DNA from: QYQD01 sp040754095
Lineage (GTDB): Bacteria > Desulfobacterota > QYQD01
Reading direction: 5' to 3'
Assembly (NCBI GenBank): GCA_040754095.1
Contig: JBFMFO010000018.1
Location: forward strand, 1-53,240
Length of the DNA stretch: 53,240 bases
Both the position numbers and the translations under genes were made by a program. The notes beneath the pieces were generated by a model. It saw only the letters and a program-made list of their open reading frames with translations. It was not told where the DNA came from and ran no database searches. The stretch's first letter is position 1, and each line of letters begins with the position of its first letter. Below are positions 15,940 to 22,348 of this stretch, piece by piece.

Positions 15940-17256
15940 ATGTCAGATCTCAAAATCGTAACTATCATCGGCGGCGGACTGGCCGGAAGCGAAGCCGCCT
16001 ATCAGATTGCTAAAAGAGGCATCCGGGTTACTCTTCATGAGATGAAACCGGTCAGATTCTCGCCCGCCCACCAATCTCAAAATCTGGCTGAACTGGTTTG
16101 CAGCAACTCACTCCGGTCCGATGCCCTGGATTCTGCCGTGGGCCTGCTCAAGGAAGAGATGCGCCGCCTGGGTTCTCTCGTTATGGAGGCGGCGGATAAT
16201 ACCAAAGTCCCGGCTGGAAAAGCGCTGGCCGTTGACCGGGAGCGTTTTTCTTCTTACATAACACAAAAAATAGCTGTCCATCCCTTGATAACCATAGTGC
16301 GCGAAGAGGTCACGGAAATTCCGGAAGAGGGCCTAACCATTGTTGCTACCGGCCCCTTGACCTCGGAGGGTCTATCTAAAAGATTGGGAGAATTGATCGG
16401 CGAAAATTACCTGTATTTCTACGACGCCATTGCCCCCATTATCTTCAAGGACTCCATTGACTTCAATGTGGCCTTCAAGGCCTCGCGTTATGCAGAGGGC
16501 GAGGGAGATTATCTGAACTGCCCTATGGATGAGAAACAATACGAGGATTTTATCCGGGCATTAAAGGAGGCCGAGAAAGTGCCCCTGAAACCGTTTGAAA
16601 AGCCCGTCTATTTTGAGGGGTGCCTGCCCATTGAGGTCATGGCCGAACGGGGGGATGAGACTCTTCGGTTCGGTCCCATGAAGCCGGTGGGATTAAGAGA
16701 CCCGCGTGCAGGAAAAGAGGCCTACGCCGTGGTGCAGTTAAGACAGGAAAATGTGGCCGGGACGCTCTACAACATGGTCGGGTTCCAGACCAAACTCAAA
16801 TGGCCGGAACAGGAACGCATCTTCCGTATGATACCCGGCTTAGAAAAGGCAGAGTTTGCCCGTCTGGGCAGCATCCACCGCAACACCTTTGTCAAGGCGC
16901 CTGTGGTTATTACCAAGACCCTCCAATTACAAAAAAATAAAAATATCTTTCTGGCCGGTCAGATATCCGGGGTGGAAGGCTATGTGGAATCTACCGCCAT
17001 GGGATTGATAGCCGGGATAAACGCTGCCCTTCTGGCCGGTGGCAAGGAAATGGTTGTACCGCCGGATACCACAGCCCACGGAGCCCTGATAAATCACATA
17101 ACAGAGAGCAACCCCGAATCATTCCAACCTATGAATGTCAACTTCGGCCTTTTTCCTCCACCGGCGCATAAGGTACCACGGCGGGAACGAGGGCGGTTTT
17201 ACGCTCAAAGGGCGCTTACAGCGTTACACGATTTCGTGCGCCGTCTAAGTTTATAA
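15940..17256 (+). CDS. trmFO: Folate/FAD-dependent tRNA m5U54 methyltransferase TrmFO
   Basis: 438 residues from the ATG at 15940, which fits the family length of about 435-445; earlier in-frame TTG (15901) and ATG (15913) starts would add unneeded residues. It opens with the FAD-binding VTIIGGGLAGSEAAYQ, then HEMKP, AELVCSNSLRSD (the N-terminal conserved Cys) and PVYFEGCLPIEVMAERG (the second Cys). TrmFO uses methylenetetrahydrofolate to make ribothymidine at position 54 of tRNA, replacing the SAM-dependent TrmA. C-terminal GQISGVEGYVESTAMGL is the conserved flavin-binding end. Confidence 0.97.
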   Translation: MSDLKIVTIIGGGLAGSEAAYQIAKRGIRVTLHEMKPVRFSPAHQSQNLAELVCSNSLRSDALDSAVGLLKEEMRRLGSLVMEAADNTKVPAGKALAVDRERFSSYITQKIAVHPLITIVREEVTEIPEEGLTIVATGPLTSEGLSKRLGELIGENYLYFYDAIAPIIFKDSIDFNVAFKASRYAEGEGDYLNCPMDEKQYEDFIRALKEAEKVPLKPFEKPVYFEGCLPIEVMAERGDETLRFGPMKPVGLRDPRAGKEAYAVVQLRQENVAGTLYNMVGFQTKLKWPEQERIFRMIPGLEKAEFARLGSIHRNTFVKAPVVITKTLQLQKNKNIFLAGQISGVEGYVESTAMGLIAGINAALLAGGKEMVVPPDTTAHGALINHITESNPESFQPMNVNFGLFPPPAHKVPRRERGRFYAQRALTALHDFVRRLSL

Positions 17257-17300
17257 AACATCGATACAACTGACTACCAACAACAGGCCGCTGACATTGC

Positions 17301-17588
17301 TTATTTCTTTAGTGAAGCGATAAACTCATCAATTGGGATTGCCGCCAAGGTCACGCCCTGCATGGTTCCCCGCGCTCCAAGCTCCACTGAAACCCTGGTG
17401 ACCGTGGCGTTATCCGGCGCTTCCAGGATATTGACAAAGTCATAGGGGCCGAGCACGGCATACTGGGCCAATATCTTTACTCCCATGGCCTCCACTTCCT
17501 TGTTCACCTCTTTGATTCGTTCCGGATGTTTTTTGAGGGTCTCTCTGCCTTCACCGGTTAAACTGCTAAGCATCACATAAATACCCAT
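17301..17588 (-). CDS. GYD-domain protein
   Basis: 95 residues from the ATG at 17588, chosen because GGAGG lies 6-7 bases upstream; in-frame codons before it form a shadow extension. It begins MGIYVMLSSLTGEGRETL and contains the name-giving pattern as GPYDFVNILEAPD, a ferredoxin-like small alpha/beta fold. GYD proteins are widespread and of unknown function. Convergent with trmFO and without a clear terminator between. Confidence 0.85.
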   Translation of the reverse strand: MGIYVMLSSLTGEGRETLKKHPERIKEVNKEVEAMGVKILAQYAVLGPYDFVNILEAPDNATVTRVSVELGARGTMQGVTLAAIPIDEFIASLKK

Positions 17589-17748
17589 GGCAAGCCTCCG
17601 TCGGGAACAGATTTTTATCTTAATCTTATGATCGCAAATCTGCGTGTTCCTTGTCAACAGAAATTCCATAACAATCATCCGTCCTCGTCCATTACAGTTT
17701 ACATCCTGTCGGCGTTCTAATGAAACCAATTACGAGACCGTCAATTAT

Positions 17749-17905
17749 GATGATTTCGTAAAAAGTCCTGAAATCGTCATGCCGGATCCCCCAATCAAGT
17801 TGAGGACAGGCTTGATCCGGCATCCAGAACATATTGAATTTGCTGGATTCCGGCTTTTGCCGGAATGACAAAAAATGGGATTTTTCGACTTTTTACGAGA
17901 TCATC
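17749..17905. repeat. 157-bp MITE-like palindromic element
   Basis: Terminal inverted repeats GATGATTTCGTAAAAAGTC (17749-17767) and GACTTTTTACGAGATCATC (17887-17905) differ at one position. Inside is a second palindrome: gtcatgccggatccccc ... ccggaatgac, including aatcaagttgaggacaggct. The inner part recurs at 51890-51977. No ORF that I believe is encoded. Confidence 0.85.
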
Positions 17906-17942
17906 AATTATAACTTGTGTAAAAAATAACATTTATTTTTTC

Positions 17943-17971
17943 TTGACAAACTGAATGCAAATTCATAGTCT
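17943..17971 (+). promoter_or_regulatory. Candidate sigma-70-type promoter of the gp19 cluster
   Basis: TTGACA at 17943-17948, 17-bp spacer, TAGTCT at 17966-17971. The -35 is perfect, the -10 weak. It is the best promoter before the first genes of the cluster. Confidence 0.4.
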
Positions 17972-18022
17972 TTAATTAAAATATGCGCAACTAAATCTAT
18001 TCTTTAACAAACGAGGATTTCC

Positions 18023-18169
18023 ATGGATGGAAGCCCGCAACCCTCTAAAAAACCAGATCTCACATATATACTCCCTGTTGAGCTTGGGTCGGCGACTGAG
18101 AGAAGTGTCGGCCTGTTCCTTCCGAATAAACTGTTTTTCTCCGAAATTGAGCGAGGCTTAAAAACATAA
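18023..18169 (+). CDS. 48-residue ORF at the head of the cluster
   Basis: Opens ATGGATGGAAGC and ends in TAA at 18169. An ACGAGGA ribosome-binding site lies 5 bases upstream. The product starts MDGSPQPSKKPDLTYILPVE and ends EIERGLKT; it has no signal peptide or membrane span. It stops 27 bases before the next gene, whose own GAGGAGG lies in between. Good ribosome-binding site, clean spacing and shared direction argue for a real small gene. No homologue comes to mind. Confidence 0.5.
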   Translation: MDGSPQPSKKPDLTYILPVELGSATERSVGLFLPNKLFFSEIERGLKT

Positions 18170-18196
18170 AAAGGGCTTAGGCCCGAGGAGGTAAAA

Positions 18197-18973
18197 ATGT
18201 CAAACGGAACGAGTGCAGCAGTAACTGAGGCCGCCCGCCTCAATGAAATCGGTTTTCCGGAGTTTACGGCCAAACTGATTACGGATACCTTCGATGCCCT
18301 GGTAAGCGCCAATATACGTCAAACAGAGGCATATATTGAACTGGTCACCCAAGTATCAAAAACCCTCACCCAATTCATCAACGACACCAAAGATGATATA
18401 AGCGGGGAGATGATTTTGCAGTTTCTGGCCAAAGTCCTTCCGGCCGCCGAGGAGGAATCAGGGACAAAAGTGAAAGAGGGGGGCACGCTTACCGAACAGG
18501 AAGCCACCACTATCACCAGCGCCGTGGCTGTAGCAGGAGATGAGGCCAATAACCCTGCCATCAGCCAGGGCGACATCGATAAGAGCAAGTATCAGTCAAT
18601 TCTGGACGCCGTAGCCCGCCGTATTTCTGCCGACAAATACACCATGCTCAAAGAAATGGTCAAGATGGGCATCCTCCGGCTGGTAGTCGAGCACGGGGTA
18701 ATCGAAACCCGGCTCACCTTTACCACGTACGGCTCAACCTTCTATCAGAAACAAACGAGTAAATACCACCGCGACGCCTTCAGCTTCCGCGCCAAGGCCA
18801 AGACCGGATCTCTTGTCAGTCTGTGGGCCAAGGCCTCGGCATCCACGTCGTACAACAGCGTCAATATAAGCACGTCTAAAGAGACCAACCGCGATATATC
18901 AGGCAGCCGGGTACAGATCTACGGCCGGGTGGAGATTAATTTCAAAACCGATTATCAGCCTCTGACGGCGTAA
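18197..18973 (+). CDS. Unknown protein, cluster family member A
   Basis: 258 residues, no signal peptide or membrane span. I do not recognise it. The N-terminal third is helical (GFPEFTAKLITDTFDALVSA...), the middle is rich in Thr/Ala/Glu, then a helical stretch (KYTMLKEMVKMGILRLVVEHG), and a beta-rich C-terminus that ends VQIYGRVEINFKTDY. The next gene's product repeats the pattern F-x-EFT-x(2)-LIT-x-TF, a GI-R-v-x(2)-(E/D)HG segment and a final G-x-VEI-x-FKT, so they are paralogues. Strong ribosome-binding site (CGAGGAGG). A structural or scaffold role in the cluster is inference only. Confidence 0.75.
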   Translation: MSNGTSAAVTEAARLNEIGFPEFTAKLITDTFDALVSANIRQTEAYIELVTQVSKTLTQFINDTKDDISGEMILQFLAKVLPAAEEESGTKVKEGGTLTEQEATTITSAVAVAGDEANNPAISQGDIDKSKYQSILDAVARRISADKYTMLKEMVKMGILRLVVEHGVIETRLTFTTYGSTFYQKQTSKYHRDAFSFRAKAKTGSLVSLWAKASASTSYNSVNISTSKETNRDISGSRVQIYGRVEINFKTDYQPLTA

Positions 18974-18983
18974 GGGTATCCCG

Positions 18984-19691
18984 ATGCCAAGCCCTATCAC
19001 TAAACCGGCGGAGGTGGGCTTTGCCGAGTTTACCGGCCAGCTCATCACTGAAACTTTCCAGGCTGTGGTTCGTTCCCTGGTTCAACAGGAGAAAGAGGTC
19101 AGGGACATGGAGCAAATCGCAGCCCTGGAACCGGCAGATTTTGCCAGGCTCTATATTACCGAAGATATGCTGAGGGCCGAGATTATTTGCTTGTTTCCGT
19201 CGAAGGAGGGCAAGGAGACCGAAAGCTCTATAGACCCGGGCTCCCCTTATACCTTACAGGATGAGAAACAGGCCGAGGACCCGCCTGTATTCATACTTAC
19301 CGGCTACCGTATAACCGGGAAAGACTTGGAAAAGGATCGCGAAACCGGAAATCTTAAAATAAGCAAAGTTGGTTATGCGCATATTAAAGAGATTATCCAA
19401 TCCATGCTGGCTGCCAGCTATAGGGACACCCTTCTCCTCATGTTTCAAAAGGGCATACCCAGGGTTATGATTGATCATGGAAAGATCAATACCAAACTTT
19501 CATTTTATCTGACTAACGTTATGGAAAAGGGAGAGGAGACCAAATCCAAACTGCCTGCGGCCTTTATATCTAAGCTATCCCTGCCCAGACTGACGGTCAA
19601 GCCGGTGAGTAATCGCACCCCGGAATTCTTAACCCTCAAGGTAGATGTTATTGGAGAGGTCGAGATTACATTCAAAACCGTAACTATTTAA
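18984..19691 (+). CDS. Unknown protein, cluster family member B
   Basis: 235 residues, no export signal. Paralogue of the preceding product: GFAEFTGQLITETFQAVVRSL at the start, KGIPRVMIDHGKINTKLSFYL in the middle, VDVIGEVEITFKT at the end. The central part differs, being shorter in Thr/Ala and acidic (EKQAEDPPVF). It begins 10 bases after the stop of member A, so they are in one operon. Function unknown. Confidence 0.75.
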   Translation: MPSPITKPAEVGFAEFTGQLITETFQAVVRSLVQQEKEVRDMEQIAALEPADFARLYITEDMLRAEIICLFPSKEGKETESSIDPGSPYTLQDEKQAEDPPVFILTGYRITGKDLEKDRETGNLKISKVGYAHIKEIIQSMLAASYRDTLLLMFQKGIPRVMIDHGKINTKLSFYLTNVMEKGEETKSKLPAAFISKLSLPRLTVKPVSNRTPEFLTLKVDVIGEVEITFKTVTI

Positions 19692-19734
19692 GCTGATGGC
19701 TGATCGCTGACAGCTTAAGACTATTTGCAAGACT

Positions 19735-20196
19735 ATGCCAGACAACGATACTAAAAAAACTACGAGAACCAGAGACATTTTTTTGACGGAGACGATATTA
19801 TCTATCCACCATGACGTCCAGAGCGCCATCGATTACATAAGCGAGGTGGCCGGCCGCGAGTCCACCGAATTGGGAAAGAGCCCGGCGGTTATGGGAATTG
19901 AAAAAGTGAGGATCAGGCTCCCTTTTATCTTCGAGACAGAGCAGAAAGAGCATAAGGTAGAAGAGAAACCGGCTGTTTTTGACATCAAGACCATTGTAGG
20001 TAATCTGGCGCGGCGGAAGGGTTTTCTCATAGACAAAGGGGCGCCGGGTAAACGCGGCCTATATACCAAGGTCAAGTTAATACACCCAAAAGCGGCGGAG
20101 ACGGCAGGAGCCGGAGAAGAAGGGCCACCGAAGCAGCAGCTCGTGGGTGAGATAGAGATTATTTTTGCCCCCTTGGGCCGGGAAGAGTCCGAATAG
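19735..20196 (+). CDS. Unknown protein, probable third relative (member C)
   Basis: 153 residues, soluble. It has an N-terminal helix (ETILSIHHDVQSAIDYISEV), a beta segment IEKVRIRLPFIFE that parallels the IETRLTF / INTKLSFYL segments of members A and B, and the closing strand QLVGEIEIIFAPL that parallels their GEVEITFKT. Relation to A and B is weaker and rests on this order of elements. A short gctgatggctgatcgctga repeat (19694-19712) sits between B and C. No recognisable domain. Confidence 0.65.
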   Translation: MPDNDTKKTTRTRDIFLTETILSIHHDVQSAIDYISEVAGRESTELGKSPAVMGIEKVRIRLPFIFETEQKEHKVEEKPAVFDIKTIVGNLARRKGFLIDKGAPGKRGLYTKVKLIHPKAAETAGAGEEGPPKQQLVGEIEIIFAPLGREESE

Positions 20197-20244
20197 GTGT
20201 TTCACGGCTCGATCTGACCTCTGACGAATCTTACGGAGGGGACT

Positions 20245-20574
20245 ATGCATCTAACAACATCCTTCCGGCGACTGGAAATCAGAAAAATATCCCGTGTCAC
20301 TGTTCTGTTTCTCGCCCTGGCGTTTTTCCTCCCATCCACAGTTCAGGCCGGTGAGCTAAGGGGAATAGTCTTTGGCAGGAGGGGCGACACTAAAGGGTAC
20401 GCGCGGATAACCCTGCTTGGCCCCGAATCAAGGACTACATTTACCAATCGTCAAGGCGGTTTTGTCATAAGGGCCCGCAATGGGAAGTATCAACTGGTTA
20501 TATCTGAAAGAGGCAACGAGCAGTCATTTGAAGTGGAGATACCTGGTAAAGGTAGATTTCAGGTGGATTGGTAG
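20245..20574 (+). CDS. Small secreted protein with a transthyretin-like domain
   Basis: 109 residues. An N-terminal signal peptide (hydrophobic VTVLFLALAFFLPSTVQA, cleavage after AQA or QAG) is preceded by a long charged region. The mature part GELRGIVFGRRGDTKGYARITLLGP ... FTNRQGGFVIRARNGKYQLVI looks like a carboxypeptidase-regulatory (transthyretin-like) beta-sandwich, as found in surface and periplasmic proteins. ACGGAGGGG ribosome-binding site. The 775-residue protein further down has similar DEQGRF-type modules. Confidence 0.7.
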   Translation: MHLTTSFRRLEIRKISRVTVLFLALAFFLPSTVQAGELRGIVFGRRGDTKGYARITLLGPESRTTFTNRQGGFVIRARNGKYQLVISERGNEQSFEVEIPGKGRFQVDW

Positions 20575-20588
20575 GGCAAGACAAAGCC

Positions 20589-21398
20589 ATGTCACAGGAA
20601 CAGGATAATAAGACAAATGACAAAAGAAAAGATGCCTGGGACAAGGCAGATATCGTTATAAAGGGAATCGGCATAGCCGTCATTTCCGGGGCCATTACCC
20701 TCTACGGCATCTGGGCAAACAATAGCCGGGAAAGAGAGGCCGAGATCAACCGGAAAGCCCAGCTTTTTGTGCAGACTATGAGCAACCGGGAGACCTCGGA
20801 GTCCAACCTGAGGGCCAAGATGTTTGAAGAGCTCATGAATCATTATTTTGAAAAAAAGGACGAAGAGGCCCAACTCCTGTTTTTAAAACTTATTGCCCTC
20901 AATTTTCAGGAATACCTGAACGTCAAGCCCCTCTTTGAACACCTGGACAGAAAACTGACCTCAAGCCTGCACAGGATGGAACTCCGGAGGGTAGCTAAGG
21001 ATACGGTCGGCCGCCAGATTGCGGAACTGGAAGGAAGCGGGGGCGAGGTATGGGAGGAGCCGGGTTGGCTTGAGAAAGGTAAGGTTACTCCCGCCGGCCC
21101 GCTGCAATTGGAATTATTAGGGGTAAGCGAAGACCGTATTCGCATAAAAACGTTACCGGAAGATGAAGACGGATTCGAAGTGACGTACTTTGATATGCCC
21201 TATGTGGATAATAGCACCATAAACGCCATGAGATATTCGGTGGTGTTAGCGGAGGCAAGGCCGGAAGAAAATAAGGCCAGGATAAAGATAATATTCTTTC
21301 CGGAAAATTACCTGAGCCCGAGGGACAGGCCGCGCATGGACTGTCTGATTACCGATCTTTTAAAGACCCAGGAGGCGCCTGCCCCGGTAAAGAAGTAA
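20589..21398 (+). CDS. Single-span membrane protein of unknown function
   Basis: 269 residues from the ATG at 20589; an in-frame TTG at 20568 overlaps the previous gene and is less likely. One membrane span near residues 27-47 (IGIAVISGAITLYGIW) is followed by a charged helical region (NNSREREAEINRKAQLFVQTMSNRE...) and a mixed C-terminal domain. This topology (short cytoplasmic N-terminus, one span, large domain with coiled-coil start) is seen in small accessory membrane proteins, but I recognise no family. It could anchor the cluster's products to the inner membrane; that is inference. Confidence 0.7.
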   Translation: MSQEQDNKTNDKRKDAWDKADIVIKGIGIAVISGAITLYGIWANNSREREAEINRKAQLFVQTMSNRETSESNLRAKMFEELMNHYFEKKDEEAQLLFLKLIALNFQEYLNVKPLFEHLDRKLTSSLHRMELRRVAKDTVGRQIAELEGSGGEVWEEPGWLEKGKVTPAGPLQLELLGVSEDRIRIKTLPEDEDGFEVTYFDMPYVDNSTINAMRYSVVLAEARPEENKARIKIIFFPENYLSPRDRPRMDCLITDLLKTQEAPAPVKK

Positions 21399-21404
21399 TA
21401 GATC

Positions 21405-21460
21405 CTGTTAAGCAGTTTAAGCAGCTCAAACAGTTTAAACAGTTCAAACGGGTTAAGCTG
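21405..21460. repeat. Tandem 9-nt repeat
   Basis: About six units of the form gtttaagca / gctcaaaca / gtttaaaca / gttcaaacg / ggttaagct. It runs straight into the M15 peptidase remnant and takes the place of that gene's 5' part. Confidence 0.7.
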
Positions 21461-21482
21461 CTGTATTAAATTCCGGCAAAAG

Positions 21483-21701
21483 GTGGCTATATGTTTCTCA
21501 AAAGAGGGAGCCAGGGCCGCCTGGTCCGTCCACTCCTGGGCCATAGCCATAGATGTAAATGCCGCCTGGAACGCCTTCGGGCAGAGGGACTTTGACATGA
21601 CCCAAAAGTTTGCCGCCTGCTTTGAGGACGTTGGCTTCATTTGGGGCGGAAGATGGTCAAAACCGGACGCTATGCACTTCCAGTACTGTATGGACAGATA
21701 G
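21483..21701 (+). pseudogene. M15-type peptidase C-terminal remnant
   Basis: 72 codons from a possible GTG. The sequence SVHSWAIAIDVNAAWN ... FAACFEDVGFIWGGRWSKPDAMHFQY is the C-terminal core of M15 (VanY / L-Ala-D-Glu peptidase) enzymes, including the zinc ligands H-x(6)-D and the final H. The usual 60-80 residues before it, including substrate-binding elements, are missing; upstream the frame passes into a 9-nt tandem repeat. It is most likely a broken gene, though a minimal product with all three zinc ligands cannot be excluded. Such peptidases are typical tail or lysis enzymes, which suits the tail-tube gene that follows. Confidence 0.65.
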
Positions 21702-21813
21702 AGTAATTAAGGCAGGTATAAAGAACGGCCAAGCGCAGGTGTAAAATGACGGGGGAAAGCGGATCGTAGATTTTGAAAGGCCCAAAAATGAGCGCTTTCC
21801 AGGAGGTGAAAAC

Positions 21814-22335
21814 ATGACAGAATTTGTTGTTAATCCACACCGGTGTGATCCCTATAAGCAATTCAAATTCCGTATCAAGTGGGATGGGAAGTATATCGCC
21901 GGAGTCTCAAAGGTAAGCGCCCTTAAACGGATAACCGAGGTCGTGACCCACCGCGAGGGCGGAAGTCCTAATGCCGTCCATAAATCGCCGGCACAAACCG
22001 GATACGAGCCCGTTATTCTCAGCAGAGGCCGGACACATGACCCGGAATTCGAGAAATGGGCCAATAAAGTCTGGAACCATGGGGCAGGATTAGGGTCGGA
22101 AGTCTCTCTAAAGGACTTCCGGAAAGATATAATTATAGAACTTTACAATGAGGCCGGGCAGCTCGCCATGGCCTTCAGGGTATATCGTTGCTGGCCTTCT
22201 GAATACGTGGCCTTGAGTGAGCTCAATGCCAACGACAGCTCCGTGGCTTTTGAGTCCATAACGCTCCAGCACGAAGGCTGGGAACGTGATTACGAAGTTA
22301 CAGAGCCTACGGAACCGTCGTTCACCGAACCATGA
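21814..22335 (+). CDS. T4 gp19-type phage tail tube protein (orphan)
   Basis: 173 residues. FKFRIKWDGKYIAGVSKVSALKR, THREGGSPNAVHKSP, ILSRGRTHDPEFEKWANKVW, EVSLKDFRKDIIIELYNEAG and the end ITLQHEGWERDYEV are the full set of conserved segments of the T4 gp19 / tail tube family (also Hcp-like tube proteins of injection systems). The typical length is 145-175. Its gene has a strong GGAGGTG ribosome-binding site. No sheath (gp18), baseplate (gp25, gp6), spike (VgrG/gp5) or AAA+ gene is nearby, so this tube protein stands alone among enzymes and unknown proteins. It could form rings or tubes without a contractile machine. Confidence 0.9.
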   Translation: MTEFVVNPHRCDPYKQFKFRIKWDGKYIAGVSKVSALKRITEVVTHREGGSPNAVHKSPAQTGYEPVILSRGRTHDPEFEKWANKVWNHGAGLGSEVSLKDFRKDIIIELYNEAGQLAMAFRVYRCWPSEYVALSELNANDSSVAFESITLQHEGWERDYEVTEPTEPSFTEP

Positions 22336-22348
22336 AGGGGGTAAAAAA

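Noticed and set aside
21405..21460. Tandem repeat as a CRISPR array
   Set aside because: Units are 9 nt, contiguous and without spacers.
22286..22348. Upstream start for the 775-residue protein
   Set aside because: It lies inside the gp19 gene, while the ATG at 22349 has its own AAGGGGG site.
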